Assembly: GCF_001904635.1 (NCBI RefSeq)
Contig: NZ_MRCB01000019.1
Location: 26,174 to 90,173 of the forward strand
Source of the DNA: Hydrococcus rivularis NIES-593
Lineage (GTDB): Bacteria; Cyanobacteriota; Cyanobacteriia; Cyanobacteriales; Microcystaceae
Direction of reading: 5' to 3'
Length of the DNA stretch: 64,000 nucleotides
How positions within the stretch are numbered: position 1 is the first letter of the stretch; each line of letters starts with the position of its first letter. The notes under the pieces were generated by a model that saw only the letters and a program-made list of their open reading frames with translations, had not been told where the DNA came from and ran no database searches. Positions 49,513 through 60,090 of the stretch are shown one piece after another. The translations under genes and the position numbers were made by a program.

Positions 49513-51888
49513 GTGTTTGAATACTTCAACGAAAAAGCCATCAAAGCCATTATCTTAGCTCAAGAAGAGGCTCGTCGTGCCGGGCACAACTTAGTAGGCA
49601 GCGAGCATCTTCTGTTAGGATTAATTGGCGAAGGAACCGCGATCGCTGCAACAGTCCTGCAAGATCTGGGTATTAACCTTCTAGACACGCGACGGATCGT
49701 CGAAGAATTAACGGGCAAAGGTCCCGGATACAGCCCTACAAATATTCCCTTTACCCCAACAGTCAAACACATTTTCGAGCAGTCGCTCCAGGAAGCTCGT
49801 AACTTAGGCGATAAATCGATCGCGCCAGAGCATATTCTACTGGCGATCGCAGCCGCTCCAGATACGGTAGCCGCAAAAGTTCTCGTTCGGCAAGGCATCG
49901 ATCTCGCCAAACTGAGGACGGAACTGATTAAAAAAGCCGGAGAAAAGGTCGCCGCTGCCGTGGGAGCACCAGAAAACCTCTCGCTCTTTGGTCGCCAATC
50001 GCAGCCACGTGCTGCCTTGGAAGAGTTCGGAACCGATCTCACCAAACTCGCTGCCGAAGGCATGCTCGATCCGGTTGTCGGACGGACTAAAGAAGTCGAG
50101 CGTACCATTCAAGTCTTAGGTCGCCGTACCAAGAATAATCCCGTTTTGGTGGGCGAACCGGGAGTGGGAAAAACCGCGATCGCGGAGGGACTCGCTCAAC
50201 GCATCGTCAACGGAGACGTTCCCGAAATCCTCAAAGACAAGCATGTCATTAGCCTCGATATGGGGTTAATGCTTGCCGGAACCCGCTTCCGAGGCGAGTT
50301 TGAAGAGCGCGTCAAAGCCGTTGTCGAGGAAGTTCGTAAAGCCGGAAATATTATCCTCGTCATCGATGAAATTCATAACCTAGTCGGTGCTGGCGCAATG
50401 GGTGGGGCAATGGATGCAGCTAACATGCTCAAACCCGCTCTTGCCAGAGGCGAATTGCAATGCTTGGGAACGACGACTCTCGATGAATATCGCCAGCATA
50501 TCGAGCGCGATCCTGCCCTAGAGCGTCGTTTTCAACCGATTATGGTCGGCGAACCTTCCGTCGAAGAGACGATTGAAATTCTGCGCGGATTGCGGAAAAA
50601 CTACGAAGAACACCACAAAGTTAAATTCAGCGATCGCGCGATCGAAGCCGCCGCTAAACTGGCAGATCGCTATATCTCGGATCGTTTCCTTCCCGATAAA
50701 GCGATCGACTTGATCGACGAAGCGGGTTCTCGCGCCCATCTAAGGCATTTTTCTAAGAACCGAGGACGGACAACGGAGGACGAAGGAGAATTCGATGCTC
50801 CCGTTATTAACCCTCAATCGCTCGTTCCCGTGGTAGACGAAGAGGAAATCGCTCAAATTGTCGCTTCTTGGACGGGAATTCCCGTTACCAAGATCGCAGA
50901 ATCGGAGTCGCATTCGTTATTGCATTTAGAGGCAAGACTGCACGAACGCATCATCGGACAAGAGCAAGCGATCGAAGCCGTTTCTCGCGCCATTCGTCGC
51001 GCCAGAGTAGGCTTGAAAGATCCCAACCGACCGATCGCGAGTTTCATCTTTGCCGGACCAACTGGAGTTGGCAAAACCGAACTGGCAAAAGCACTGGCGA
51101 CCTATCTTTTCGGTTCCCCAGATTCTATGATTCGACTCGACATGTCGGAATTTATGGAATCCCATACCGTTTCCAAGCTGATTGGTTCGCCGCCGGGATA
51201 CGTCGGTTACGAGGAAGGAGGACAACTCACTGAAGCAGTCCGCCGTCAACCTTACACGGTCATCCTCTTCGATGAAATCGAAAAGGCCCATCCCGATGTC
51301 TTTAACATGCTCTTGCAGCTTTTGGATGACGGTCGCCTGACCGATGCCAAAGGACGCACGGTAGACTTCAAAAATACCCTCGTCATCATGACCTCGAATA
51401 TCGGCTCTAAGGTCATTGAAAAGGGAGGAGGCGGATTTGGTTTTGAGATGGCTGAAGACCGCGCTGAAGCGTCTTACGATCGCATTCGCGGCTTAGTCAA
51501 CGACGAACTCAAGCAATATTTTCGTCCTGAGTTTCTCAACCGTCTCGACGATATCATCGTCTTCCGTCAACTGACGAAATCAGAAGTGCAACAAATTGCC
51601 GATATCTTGCTTAAGGAAGTAGCGGCTCAGTTGAAGGAACAGCGAGATATTGCCTTGGAAGTGACCGAGGCGTTTAAAGCGCTCGTCGTTCAAGAAGGAT
51701 ACAATCCCAGCTATGGCGCTCGACCTCTGCGCCGTGCCATCATGAGACTGCTCGAAGATAGTTTAGCCGAAGCTATCCTCTCCGGTCGGATTAAAGATGG
51801 AGACACTGCGATCGTTGATGCAAGCGATCGAGGCGAAGTAAAGGTTTTCGCTTCTCAGCCGCTCGACGTTGTGGTTGCTAGCCGTTAG
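49513..51888 (+). CDS. clpC: ClpC-like AAA+ unfoldase without a middle domain
   Basis: A protein of about 791 residues from GTG 49513 ([21 protein letters not shown] matches the ClpC start; CGGAG lies 10 bases upstream). GTG 49468 would add 15 residues. It has the two Clp N-repeats, AAA1 with GEPGVGKT and AAA2 with GPTGVGKT, and the ClpP-binding type loop GGGGFGFE. Between the AAA modules, cyanobacterial ClpC has a coiled M-domain (UVR motif) of about 50-60 residues. Here only a short acidic linker remains ([15 protein letters not shown], about 50745-50795). It is probably a second ClpC paralogue acting with ClpP or as a chaperone, and it would respond differently to adaptors. Confidence 0.85.
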   Translation: MFEYFNEKAIKAIILAQEEARRAGHNLVGSEHLLLGLIGEGTAIAATVLQDLGINLLDTRRIVEELTGKGPGYSPTNIPFTPTVKHIFEQSLQEARNLGDKSIAPEHILLAIAAAPDTVAAKVLVRQGIDLAKLRTELIKKAGEKVAAAVGAPENLSLFGRQSQPRAALEEFGTDLTKLAAEGMLDPVVGRTKEVERTIQVLGRRTKNNPVLVGEPGVGKTAIAEGLAQRIVNGDVPEILKDKHVISLDMGLMLAGTRFRGEFEERVKAVVEEVRKAGNIILVIDEIHNLVGAGAMGGAMDAANMLKPALARGELQCLGTTTLDEYRQHIERDPALERRFQPIMVGEPSVEETIEILRGLRKNYEEHHKVKFSDRAIEAAAKLADRYISDRFLPDKAIDLIDEAGSRAHLRHFSKNRGRTTEDEGEFDAPVINPQSLVPVVDEEEIAQIVASWTGIPVTKIAESESHSLLHLEARLHERIIGQEQAIEAVSRAIRRARVGLKDPNRPIASFIFAGPTGVGKTELAKALATYLFGSPDSMIRLDMSEFMESHTVSKLIGSPPGYVGYEEGGQLTEAVRRQPYTVILFDEIEKAHPDVFNMLLQLLDDGRLTDAKGRTVDFKNTLVIMTSNIGSKVIEKGGGGFGFEMAEDRAEASYDRIRGLVNDELKQYFRPEFLNRLDDIIVFRQLTKSEVQQIADILLKEVAAQLKEQRDIALEVTEAFKALVVQEGYNPSYGARPLRRAIMRLLEDSLAEAILSGRIKDGDTAIVDASDRGEVKVFASQPLDVVVASR

Positions 51889-51921
51889 TGCCAATTAAAC
51901 TATCATTTTCTAGATTTAGCC

Positions 51922-51959
51922 TATCCGCCTCTAGTCTTCTAGAAGGCGGATATTTTTTT
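51922..51959 (+). terminator. Intrinsic terminator of clpC
   Basis: TATCCGCCT (51922-51930) pairs with AGGCGGATA (51944-51952), the stem is extended by CTAG/CTAG around a TCTT loop, and seven T follow. A strong hairpin and U-tract. Confidence 0.9.
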
Positions 51960-52111
51960 CCAAAGCATTTAAGCGCGATCGCTTTAATGTTTTCAAGCTA
52001 ATGGATTTTATTCTTTATGAATTATGATTTTTTGGCGATCAAAAATAAACAATAATAGTCGTTGCTTTTTCTAGCAATTTCTCAATTAAAGAGATCTCGC
52101 CACTAATCAAA

Positions 52112-52160
52112 TTTAAGGTTTGATTTAAGCTTTAACTTTTTCTTTCAAGAACTTTAATTT
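52112..52160 (+). promoter_or_regulatory. Candidate Pho box cluster upstream of pstS
   Basis: TTTAACTT (52131-52138) and TTTAATTT (52153-52160) both fit the cyanobacterial Pho box half-site PyTTAAPyPyT and lie 22 bases apart, twice the 11-base spacing used by PhoB/SphR. The unit between them (52142) is degenerate. Two weaker TTTAAG motifs lie just upstream. AT-richness makes chance matches likely. Confidence 0.35.
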
Positions 52161-52397
52161 TATACAATAAACAGTAGTTATTTTATTTGATAGCTGGCTA
52201 ACTTCATTACGACAGGTTTGATAATCAATTAAACTTTGCTTCAACTTTTATTAAAGAATTCTTAACAATTATATGATAAGAAAACCAGCAATTCGTATTA
52301 GAGAAAAAATATTTATCAACAAAAATTTTTGAATAAAATAAAGAAAAAATCAGCTAATATCTATTTGACAAAATAAATTTTGTTACCGAAACAAAAC

Positions 52398-53426
52398 ATG
52401 AAGACAAAAGCAATAAATTTTAAATTAAAGCGTTGGATGATGGCGATCGCCTTAGCAGTCATCACTGCTGCTCTAGTAGTGACAGTGCCTGCGGTTCAAT
52501 CCCAAAATCAGCCAACAATCAAAATTGATGGTTCCAGCACGGTCTATCCCATCACCGAGGCAGTTGCCGAAGATTTCCAAAAAGCTGGACAGGGAGCTGT
52601 CCGCGTAACTGTGGGGCTTTCTGGAACGGGTGGCGGATTTAAAAAGTTCTGTTCCGGGCAGACAGATATCTCTAACGCCTCCCGCCCGATTAAGGATGAA
52701 GAGATACAAGCATGTAAAGCGGCCGGTATTAACTATATCGAACTACCAGTTGCCTACGACGCTCTAACCGTCGTTGTTAACAAACAAAATAACTGGGTAA
52801 CCAGTATGAGCGTAGCCGAACTCAAGAAAATTTGGGAGCCAAGCGCTCAAGGAAAAATCAAAACTTGGAATCAAGTGCGATCGAATTGGCCCAATGCCCC
52901 TATAAAATTATTTGGACCGGGCGCAGACTCCGGCACGTTTGACTACTTCACAGACGCTATTGTTGGCGAAGAGGGAGCCAGTCGAACTGACTATACCCCA
53001 AGCGAAGATGATAACGTCCTCGTCCAAGGAGTTGCCCGCGATAAAAACGCTCTGGGCTACTTTGGCATGGCATACTATGAAAGTAACAAAGACAAGTTGA
53101 AGGCGGTTGCGATCGATAATGGCAAGGGAGCTGTAAGTCCTTCTAGTTCAACCGTGCAAAACGGAACCTACCAACCCTTGTCTCGACCCCTATTTATTTA
53201 TGTCAGTTCAAAAGCGGTTCAACGACCTGAAGTGAAGCAGTTCGTCGAGTATTATCTCACCAACGTTGGCAAGTTGGCTCAAGAAGTCGGCTATGTTCCT
53301 CTGCCAGCACAAGCCTATCAATTAGCCATGAACAACTTCAAAAACAACAAAATGGGTAGCGTCTTTGCTGGACGAGAAACAGTAGGAGTCAGAATTGAAG
53401 ACCTTCTTCGACTAGAAGCCAGATAA
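52398..53426 (+). CDS. pstS: Phosphate ABC transporter substrate-binding protein PstS
   Basis: A 342-residue protein from ATG 52398 with a signal peptide (residues 1-34, ending VPAVQSQ). The phosphate-binding signatures are [31 protein letters not shown] and [12 protein letters not shown]; the Thr/Ser/Arg/Asp contacts are as in other PstS proteins. It binds inorganic phosphate in the periplasm for PstCAB. First of pstS-pstC-pstA-pstB. A hairpin 30-60 bases after the stop may set the PstS:PstC ratio. ORF could start at TTG 52380, which is less likely. Confidence 0.95.
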   Translation: MKTKAINFKLKRWMMAIALAVITAALVVTVPAVQSQNQPTIKIDGSSTVYPITEAVAEDFQKAGQGAVRVTVGLSGTGGGFKKFCSGQTDISNASRPIKDEEIQACKAAGINYIELPVAYDALTVVVNKQNNWVTSMSVAELKKIWEPSAQGKIKTWNQVRSNWPNAPIKLFGPGADSGTFDYFTDAIVGEEGASRTDYTPSEDDNVLVQGVARDKNALGYFGMAYYESNKDKLKAVAIDNGKGAVSPSSSTVQNGTYQPLSRPLFIYVSSKAVQRPEVKQFVEYYLTNVGKLAQEVGYVPLPAQAYQLAMNNFKNNKMGSVFAGRETVGVRIEDLLRLEAR

Positions 53427-53455
53427 TAATCAATATTATTTGAAGATTAATAAAA

Positions 53456-53486
53456 AGGACGGAGAAATCGATTATTTTTCCGTCCT
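53456..53486 (+). terminator. Hairpin between pstS and pstC (no U-tract)
   Basis: AGGACGGA (53456-53463) pairs with TCCGTCCT (53479-53486), with further GAAA/TTTT pairing possible in the loop. The bases after it are CATTACTC, so it is not a classic terminator. It is better read as a processing or partial-attenuation element that raises PstS over PstCAB. Confidence 0.6.
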
Positions 53487-53528
53487 CATTACTCTGATAC
53501 CCCCTGGTTTTTATTGGCGAATAATTTT

Positions 53529-54458
53529 ATGACTGAAAAACAGCTATACCTAGATAAGGCACAGAGAAGCTATCGCAAACTAGTAAGGAATGTGCGAGAG
53601 GGGGCAATTGAATCGATCTTGTTTTTGGCAGCCTTTTCCTCAATTGCTACGACCTTTGGAATTCTCGACATTCTCATTAGTGAATCCGTCAACTTCTTTA
53701 AGAAAATTCCCATAACGGAATTCCTCACAGATACTCAATGGAGTCCGCTATTTGCGGATCCCCATTACGGAATTCTGCCATTGCTGTCAGGAACGTTAGT
53801 AACATCAGCGGTTGCGATGATAGTCGCCATTCCGTTAGGGACAATTGCGGCGATTTACTTAAGCGAATTTGCTCCTTCTCGATTGCGCGAAACCATCAAA
53901 CCTGCCTTAGAGTTATTAGCTGCTATTCCCACCGTCGTTTATGGTTATTTTGCTCTTCTGTTTGTTACGCCGCTATTGCAGAAGATTTTCCCAGACCTAC
54001 CTGGGTTTAATATGTTAAGCGCTGGGCTAGTGATGGGGTTAATGATTATTCCCTCGATTAGTTCTATTAGCGAAGATGCAATGCGAGCTGTTCCTTTAAA
54101 ATTGCGGGAAGGCTCGTATGCAATGGGAGCAACTCGCCTGCAAACCGCCTTGCGAATCATTTTTCCGGCAGCGATTTCTGGGATTAGTGCTGCTTACATC
54201 TTGGGAATTTCCCGCGCTGTCGGCGAAACTATGATCGTTGCTATTGCTGCCGGACTTCAGCCCAATCTCACCTGGAACCCTTTCGATCAAGCTGCCACCA
54301 TCACAGCTTATATAGTACAGGTAAGTCTTGGAGATTTGCCTCACGGTAGCCTAGAGTATCAAACCATTTTTGCCGCTGGGCTGACTTTGGTGTTGATGAC
54401 TTTGGTCTTAAATATCATCGGACATTTTCTCGCCAAGCGCTATCGAGAAATTTATTAA
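53529..54458 (+). CDS. pstC: Phosphate ABC transporter permease PstC
   Basis: A 309-residue protein from ATG 53529 (an in-frame TTG at 53514 is less likely). It has six hydrophobic segments. The permease motif that contacts the ATPase (EGSYAMGATRLQTALRIIFPAAISGI) lies near residue 198. With PstA it forms the phosphate channel in the inner membrane. About 100 bp after pstS, and its stop is 26 bp before pstA. Confidence 0.94.
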   Translation: MTEKQLYLDKAQRSYRKLVRNVREGAIESILFLAAFSSIATTFGILDILISESVNFFKKIPITEFLTDTQWSPLFADPHYGILPLLSGTLVTSAVAMIVAIPLGTIAAIYLSEFAPSRLRETIKPALELLAAIPTVVYGYFALLFVTPLLQKIFPDLPGFNMLSAGLVMGLMIIPSISSISEDAMRAVPLKLREGSYAMGATRLQTALRIIFPAAISGISAAYILGISRAVGETMIVAIAAGLQPNLTWNPFDQAATITAYIVQVSLGDLPHGSLEYQTIFAAGLTLVLMTLVLNIIGHFLAKRYREIY

Positions 54459-54484
54459 AATTCCGAGTTCTGAAAACAGTGACT

Positions 54485-55408
54485 ATGTCAACAGAAAATT
54501 TAGAGCAAATTCGAGCAGATATTAATCGTCGCCAGTTAGTTAATACTATTTTTGCCATCATCGGTTTGACGACAATTTTGGTGTCAATTTTAATCCTACT
54601 AGGACTGACGATCCAAATGGCTATTGATGGTGCGTCGCGCCTGACGCCACAATTTTTTATTTCCTTTCCCAGTCGCCGTCCAGAAGAATCGGGTATTCTC
54701 TCGGCTTGGGTAGGAACGAGTCTAGTGATGCTGGTCACTGCCATAGCAGCAATTCCTTTAGGCATTGCTTCGGGGATTTATTTAGAAGAATACGCTCGCA
54801 AAAACTGGATTACCGACATTATTGAAATTAACGTTACCAATCTCGCTGGCGTTCCCTCGATTGTCTACGGGTTGTTAGCCCTTGGCGTGTTTGTCTATCA
54901 ATTTAATTTGGGGGAGAGCGTTCTGGCGGCAGGATTAACGCTAGCCTTGTTAATTCTACCCGTTGTGATTGTCACAACCCGCGAGGCAATTCGCGCTATT
55001 CCCAATAGTCTGCGAGAAGCTGCCTATGCAGTGGGAGCCAGTAAATGGCAAATGGTCTGGGATCACACTCTTCCTTACTCGTTTGGGAGTATTCTTACAG
55101 GCGTAATCATAGGTTTATCGCGGGCAATTGGAGAAACTGCTCCCGTGATAACTATTGGTGCGCTGACCTTCATTGCTTTTTTGCCAGATCCTCCTTTTAA
55201 AAGCGAATTCCCCTATCTTTCTTTTGCCTGGCTGCAAGCACCTTTTACCGTCATGCCTATTCAGATGTTTAACTGGGTATCTCGTCCCGAACCCGCCTTT
55301 CAGTTAAACGCGGCAGCCGCAGGTACCGTGCTGACCGTAATGACGCTTGGCATGAACGGTCTGGCTATTTATCTTCGCTATCGTTTTCGTCAAGGTATCA
55401 AATGGTAG
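54485..55408 (+). CDS. pstA: Phosphate ABC transporter permease PstA
   Basis: A 307-residue protein from ATG 54485 (in-frame GTG at 54479). It has six hydrophobic segments and the EAA-type loop [27 protein letters not shown] near residue 177, as in PstA. Its stop overlaps the start of pstB (ATG at 55402), a sign of translational coupling. Function secure from sequence and context. Confidence 0.94.
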   Translation: MSTENLEQIRADINRRQLVNTIFAIIGLTTILVSILILLGLTIQMAIDGASRLTPQFFISFPSRRPEESGILSAWVGTSLVMLVTAIAAIPLGIASGIYLEEYARKNWITDIIEINVTNLAGVPSIVYGLLALGVFVYQFNLGESVLAAGLTLALLILPVVIVTTREAIRAIPNSLREAAYAVGASKWQMVWDHTLPYSFGSILTGVIIGLSRAIGETAPVITIGALTFIAFLPDPPFKSEFPYLSFAWLQAPFTVMPIQMFNWVSRPEPAFQLNAAAAGTVLTVMTLGMNGLAIYLRYRFRQGIKW

Positions 55409-56199
55409 AAAAAAACAGCGAGCAACAATCCAATTTAATTGCGATCGAACCCAAAGCTGAGGTGATTAACCTCAATTTTTACTATGGTTCATTTCATGCC
55501 TTAAAAAACATCAATTTAGCCATACCAGAAAAACAAGTAACGGCTTTGATCGGTCCGTCTGGGTGCGGTAAAACCACTTTGCTGCGATGTTTCAATCGCA
55601 TGCACGACCTTTACCCCGGCAATCGCTATGAAGGAGAAATCCTCATGGACTCTATTAATATCCTGGGTCGTCAGGTCGATCCAATAGAAGTCCGCATGCG
55701 AGTCAGTATGGTATTTCAAAAACCCAATCCTTTTCCTAAATCTATCTATGAAAATGTTGCCTATGGTTTGCGAGTACGAGGCGAAAAGAAGCGCAGTCTG
55801 ATTGATGAAAAAGTTGAAGATTCTCTCAAAGAAGCTGCTTTATGGGATGAGGTGAAAGATCGCTTGCACGAATCGGCTTATAACTTATCTGGGGGTCAGC
55901 AACAGCGTTTGTGCATTGCTCGCGCTTTAGTGACCGATCCCGAAATGATTCTTTTCGACGAACCGACCTCTGCTCTGGATCCGATCGCGACTTCTAGTAT
56001 TGAAGAACTGGTAAGCGAACTAAAAAAACGAGTGACTATTTTGATCGTTACTCATAGCATGCAGCAGGCAGCCAGATTATCTGACTTCACGGCATTTATG
56101 TATCTAGGCGAAATGCTGGAGTTTAACAAGACCTCGATAATGTTTTCCGAGCCTTCCCACAAGCAAACCAGAGAATATGTTAGTGGAAGGATTGGATAA
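55402..56199 (+). CDS. pstB: Phosphate ABC transporter ATP-binding protein PstB
   Basis: A 265-residue ABC ATPase with Walker [13 protein letters not shown], the signature LSGGQQQRL, Walker [14 protein letters not shown] and the switch His in [11 protein letters not shown]. PstB powers phosphate import by PstSCA. It overlaps pstA by 7 bp. The operon ends here without phoU; a weak bidirectional hairpin follows before the convergent aldolase gene. Confidence 0.95.
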   Translation: MVEKNSEQQSNLIAIEPKAEVINLNFYYGSFHALKNINLAIPEKQVTALIGPSGCGKTTLLRCFNRMHDLYPGNRYEGEILMDSINILGRQVDPIEVRMRVSMVFQKPNPFPKSIYENVAYGLRVRGEKKRSLIDEKVEDSLKEAALWDEVKDRLHESAYNLSGGQQQRLCIARALVTDPEMILFDEPTSALDPIATSSIEELVSELKKRVTILIVTHSMQQAARLSDFTAFMYLGEMLEFNKTSIMFSEPSHKQTREYVSGRIG

Positions 56200-56214
56200 T
56201 CCTAATGAAATTAA

Positions 56215-56241
56215 GGGATCGGGATCTAATTGCCCAATCCC
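56215..56241. terminator. Weak bidirectional hairpin between pstB and fbaB
   Basis: GGGATCGGG and CCCAATCCC arms (one internal mismatch) with a 9-base loop, in the 50-bp convergent gap. There is no long T-run on either strand, so termination is only likely by position. Confidence 0.4.
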
Positions 56242-56249
56242 GTATAAGT

Positions 56250-57332
56250 TTATGCGATCGTTACTTCTGGCGAGAGATAGACATCTTGAATCGCATGGAA
56301 TAACTTAACTCCTTCCTCAAAAGGACGCTGGAAGGTTTTGCGACCGGATATCAATCCGCAACCACCCGCCCGTTTGTTAATTACTGCGGTGCGAACGGCT
56401 TCGGCAAAATCATTTTTCCCAGATGCGCCGCCGGAGTTGATCAAACCGCTGCGACCGCAATAGCAGTTGAGAACTTGATAGCGAGTCAGATCGATGGGAT
56501 GGTCGCTAGTGAGTTCGCTATAGACTCGCTCGTCGGTTCTGCCGTATTTTTTGCCGGTTGCTTTGGCAACGGCTTCGTAACCCCGATTATTTTCTGGCAG
56601 TTTTTGCTTGATGAGATCTGCTTCAATGGTGACTCCCATGTGATTGGCTTGACCCGTTAAGTCGGCAGCGACATGGTAATCTTTATCTTGTTTAAAAACA
56701 TCGTTACGCAAGTAGCACCAAAGAATCGTTACCATGCCCAGTTCGTGGGCGCGGGCAAAAGCTTTGCTGACTTCCTGAATTTGACGGCTCGATTCTGGCG
56801 AACCAAAATAAATTGTCGCCCCAACCGCTACAGCCCCCAGATTCCAAGCTTGTTCGACGCTGGCGAACATAATCTGATCGGAGGGGTTGGGATAGGTTAA
56901 TAGTTCGTTGTGATTGAGTTTGACGATGAAGGGGATGCGGTGGGCGTATTTGCGCGACATCATCCCTAAAACTCCCAAAGTTGTCGCTACCGCGTTGCAA
57001 CCACCCTCGATCGCGAGTTTGATAATATTTTCTGGATCGAAGTAGATCGGATTGGGGGCAAAAGAAGCAGCGGCGGAATGTTCGATGCCCTGATCGACGG
57101 GCAGAATAGAAATATAGCCCGTGTTGGCAAGCCGTCCTGTCGAGTAGATTTGCTGAAGGCTGCGGAGAACTTGGGGGTTGCGATCGCTACTAGCCAATAT
57201 TCTGTCGATAAAATCAGGTCCAGGCAGGTGCAACAGCGATTGAGGAATCTTTGCTTTGTAGGTCAGTAAACTTTCTGCTTCGTTCCCCAACCAAGATTCG
57301 ATAGAGCCGGGAGCAGATAGAGTAGTAGTCAT
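56250..57332 (-). CDS. fbaB: Class I fructose-bisphosphate aldolase (FbaB/DhnA type)
   Basis: A 360-residue protein of the archaeal-type class I aldolase family. Key blocks are [47 protein letters not shown] and the phosphate-binding [16 protein letters not shown] near the end; the [13 protein letters not shown] segment contains a conserved Lys. The enzyme splits fructose 1,6-bisphosphate through a Schiff base. Cyanobacteria also have a class II aldolase as the main form. Divergent from agrE. Confidence 0.9.
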   Translation of the reverse strand: MTTTLSAPGSIESWLGNEAESLLTYKAKIPQSLLHLPGPDFIDRILASSDRNPQVLRSLQQIYSTGRLANTGYISILPVDQGIEHSAAASFAPNPIYFDPENIIKLAIEGGCNAVATTLGVLGMMSRKYAHRIPFIVKLNHNELLTYPNPSDQIMFASVEQAWNLGAVAVGATIYFGSPESSRQIQEVSKAFARAHELGMVTILWCYLRNDVFKQDKDYHVAADLTGQANHMGVTIEADLIKQKLPENNRGYEAVAKATGKKYGRTDERVYSELTSDHPIDLTRYQVLNCYCGRSGLINSGGASGKNDFAEAVRTAVINKRAGGCGLISGRKTFQRPFEEGVKLFHAIQDVYLSPEVTIA

Positions 57333-57481
57333 AGTCCCTTCTTCCTAAAATTCAAAGTGCGGACTTTATTTCTATTGTGACTCTCTCTTTCGATCCTGAG
57401 ATCTTTTTCAAGATAGACCTGCATGGGCGGCGATCGCAGTTTGGGCTTATCGTGCGCTTTAACCCCCAGCTAAAGCCAAGC

Positions 57482-57497
57482 TTTGCCTGAAGGCAAA
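57482..57497. promoter_or_regulatory. Small hairpin in the fbaB-agrE divergent region
   Basis: TTTGCC, TGAA, GGCAAA: a perfect 6-bp stem in the leader side of agrE, preceded by AGCTAAAGCCAAGCTTTG. It could be an mRNA leader structure or a spacer palindrome; no T-run follows. Confidence 0.35.
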
Positions 57498-57621
57498 TTT
57501 ATCGCCTACAATGAAAGATTGGTTGGTCAAAATCGAATTTTCTGGTCTAGAAATAAGCTTGAAAGTCACTAGAGCAGACCTAGCTATTGAAAGTTTTTAA
57601 GAGGTTTATCAATTATTGATT

Positions 57622-59742
57622 ATGGCAGAAACAATTCGCTTCCTGATGTGTGCCCCCGACCACTACGACGTAGATTACGTCATCAATCCGTGGATGGAGG
57701 GCAACATTCACAAATCCTCGCGCGATCGCGCCGTCGAGCAGTGGCAGAAACTCTATCGCGTTATCAAAGATCGAGCGATCGTCGAGCTGGTGCCTCCTCA
57801 ACCGGGTTGGCCCGACATGGTATTTACCGCCAATGCTGGACTGGTGTTAGGCAATAACGTCGTCCTCAGCCGCTTTTTGCACAAAGAACGCCAAGGGGAA
57901 GAACCCTACTTCAAACAGTGGTTTGAGGAAAATGACTTTACGGTTTACGAACTTCCCAAAGACCTACCCTTTGAAGGAGCCGGAGATGCCCTACTCGATC
58001 GCGAAGGACGTTGGTTATGGGCGGGATACGGCTTTCGTACCGAACTCGATTCCCATCCCTACATCGCCAAATGGCTAGATATCGAGGTATTGTCTCTGCA
58101 TTTGGTAGACGAGCGCTTCTATCACTTGGATACTTGCTTCTGTCCCCTCACAGGTGGCTATTTGCTCTACTATCCTCCTGCTTTTGATTCCTACTCCAAT
58201 CGCCTAATCGAACTGCGCGTCCCAGCAGAGAAGCGAATCGCGATCGACGAACCCGATGCGGTCAATTTCGCCTGCAATGCGGTCAATATTAACTCAACCA
58301 TCGTCCTGAACAAGGCAAGCGACAGTCTCAAACAAAAGCTTACCGAGATTGGGTTTGAAGTAATAGAAACTCCCCTGACAGAATTTCTCAAAGCAGGCGG
58401 TGCGGCAAAGTGCTTAACCTTGCGCGTCACCGAACCCGTTCTCGATTACGTCCATGCCAACGAACCCGTCGAGAGCCGCATTATTAGGCTCGAAGGACAT
58501 CTTCTCGATGCGGGGATCATGAACCAAGCCCTCGATCTTATCGTCGAAAATGGCGGCAGTTTCAAGGTTCTCAATTTCAATCTCGGCATAGAACGACAGA
58601 GTCCCTCTTCGGCAGAAGTCAGAGTCTCGGCGCCTTCCCATGAGATCATGGAAGACATCATGACCCAGTTGATCGAAATCGGTGCCGTCCCTCCACCCCA
58701 AGAAGTTTGCGATGTCAATACCGAAGTCGTCACCCAAGATGGAGTCGCCCCCGATGACTTCTACGTCACGACTATCTATCCTACCGAAGTGCGCGTCAAT
58801 TGCGAGTGGGTGAAGGTACAAAATCAGCGCATGGATGCCGCAATCGTTGTAGAGTCAACCTCTGATGATGGACCGACCGCTCGTTGTAAGCTCCTGCGGG
58901 ATCTTAAAGTCGGCGATCGCGTTATCGTCGGAGTAGAAGGGATTCGCAATCCTCGCAAACCCGAATCGCGCGAACAACGCAATAGCCAGCAGGAATTTGC
59001 CTTTATGTCGGGAGGAGTTTCCAGCGAACGCCGCGTCGAATTGGTCGTCGAACAAATTGCCTGGGAACTGCGCAAAATTCGCGATCGCGGCGGTAAAGTA
59101 GTGGTTACGGCAGGTCCGGTGGTCATTCATACCGGAGGCGATCAGCATCTCTCTCGCCTAATCCGGGAAGGATACGTCCACGTTCTCTTGGGAGGAAACG
59201 CGATCGCGGTTCACGATATCGAACAAGCGATGATGGGCACTTCTCTCGGCGTAGACATGCAGCGGGGCGTGCCAGTGCGCGGCGGACATCGCCATCACCT
59301 CAAAGTGATTAACACCATTCGTCGTTGCGGCAGCATCGCCAAAGCAGTCGAGCAGGGCGTTTTAACTAAAGGGGTCATGTACGAATGCATCAAGAATAAC
59401 GTTCCTTTCTGTTTGGCAGGATCGATTCGCGACGACGGCCCCCTGCCGGATACGGAAATGGATTTAATTAAAGCGCAAGCAGAATACGCGCGACTGCTGC
59501 AAGGGGCGGAAATGATTCTCATGCTCTCAAGCATGTTGCATTCGATTGGAGTTGGCAATATGACCCCCGCTGGCGTGAAGATGGTCTGCGTAGACATTAA
59601 CCCAGCCGTGGTGACAAAACTGAGCGATCGCGGTTCGGTCGAGTCTATCGGCATCGTGACTGACGTGGGATTATTCCTGAGTTTGTTGGTGCAGCAGTTA
59701 GATAAATTAACGAGTCCCTATCATCTCGTTCAAACAGTATAA
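57622..59742 (+). CDS. agrE: Bifunctional arginine dihydrolase / ornithine cyclodeaminase (ArgZ/AgrE)
   Basis: A 706-residue protein from ATG 57622. The N-terminal pentein domain (1-270) has Asn22, Asn71 (TANAG), Glu118 (FEGAG), His168 (FYHLD) and nucleophile Cys264 (AAKCLTL), all at the published positions of ArgZ/AgrE. This domain converts arginine to ornithine, CO2 and two ammonia. The C-terminal LOR/SDH-type domain (about 280-706, ending in a nucleotide-binding fold GVGNMTPAGVKMVCVDIN) makes proline from ornithine in Anabaena AgrE. It mobilises arginine nitrogen, including from cyanophycin. A hairpin lies in its leader region. Confidence 0.93.
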   Translation: MAETIRFLMCAPDHYDVDYVINPWMEGNIHKSSRDRAVEQWQKLYRVIKDRAIVELVPPQPGWPDMVFTANAGLVLGNNVVLSRFLHKERQGEEPYFKQWFEENDFTVYELPKDLPFEGAGDALLDREGRWLWAGYGFRTELDSHPYIAKWLDIEVLSLHLVDERFYHLDTCFCPLTGGYLLYYPPAFDSYSNRLIELRVPAEKRIAIDEPDAVNFACNAVNINSTIVLNKASDSLKQKLTEIGFEVIETPLTEFLKAGGAAKCLTLRVTEPVLDYVHANEPVESRIIRLEGHLLDAGIMNQALDLIVENGGSFKVLNFNLGIERQSPSSAEVRVSAPSHEIMEDIMTQLIEIGAVPPPQEVCDVNTEVVTQDGVAPDDFYVTTIYPTEVRVNCEWVKVQNQRMDAAIVVESTSDDGPTARCKLLRDLKVGDRVIVGVEGIRNPRKPESREQRNSQQEFAFMSGGVSSERRVELVVEQIAWELRKIRDRGGKVVVTAGPVVIHTGGDQHLSRLIREGYVHVLLGGNAIAVHDIEQAMMGTSLGVDMQRGVPVRGGHRHHLKVINTIRRCGSIAKAVEQGVLTKGVMYECIKNNVPFCLAGSIRDDGPLPDTEMDLIKAQAEYARLLQGAEMILMLSSMLHSIGVGNMTPAGVKMVCVDINPAVVTKLSDRGSVESIGIVTDVGLFLSLLVQQLDKLTSPYHLVQTV

Positions 59743-59883
59743 TTAAGACTTTCCGGGCAGATAGAATACGAAGGCAGAAAAAAATAATTTAATCCTTCTA
59801 CCTTCTGCCTTCCGACTTCTGACTTCAATTCGAGCAACTTTCTTGATACAATATTAACTAAAGCATTTTTAGGAAGTCTTAAT

Positions 59884-59979
59884 ATGGAAAGCGTTGCTTA
59901 CATCTTAGTCGTCGCTATGGCACTCGCAGTGATCTTTTTTGCGATCGCGTTTCGGGAACCCCCTCGCATCCAAAAATAG
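59884..59979 (+). CDS. psbT: Photosystem II reaction centre protein T
   Basis: A 31-residue single-helix thylakoid protein (MESVAYILVVAMALAVIFFA, ending IAFREPPRIQK) that is nearly identical to cyanobacterial PsbT. It sits at the PSII dimer interface near the acceptor side. AGGAAG lies 7 bases before the ATG, and a TACAAT box at 59847 may be its -10. It has its own terminator. psbB is not upstream; the 141 bp before it follow agrE. Too short to be seen by most ORF finders. Confidence 0.95.
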   Translation: MESVAYILVVAMALAVIFFAIAFREPPRIQK

Positions 59980-60026
59980 TCCCAGATTACTAACCTGCAT
60001 AACATTTAAATATTACATAAAGTTCT

Positions 60027-60090
60027 TGAGCCGCTACTATCTATTTCTCACTTTTGAGAAAAAAATAGGCAACGGCTCAGCTTTTTGTTT
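60027..60090 (+). terminator. Long intrinsic terminator of psbT
   Basis: TGAGCCG (60027-60033) pairs with CGGCTCA (60073-60079). The inner part pairs further (CTATTTCTCA with TGAGAAAAAAATAG). CTTTTTGTTTT follows. A long two-tier hairpin with T-rich tail. Confidence 0.8.

Larger units (their letters stand above)
51889..52397. other. Intergenic region between clpC and pstS, 509 bp
   Basis: It contains the clpC terminator (51922-51959) and a long AT-rich leader to pstS in which a cluster of TTTAA motifs lies at 52112-52160. A phosphate-control promoter is expected here. No ORF is supported. Confidence 0.6.

Noticed and set aside
49560..51291. Long antisense frames (up to 182 codons) opposite clpC
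   Set aside because: They mirror the codon structure of a highly conserved gene and have no recognisable motif or ribosome binding site.
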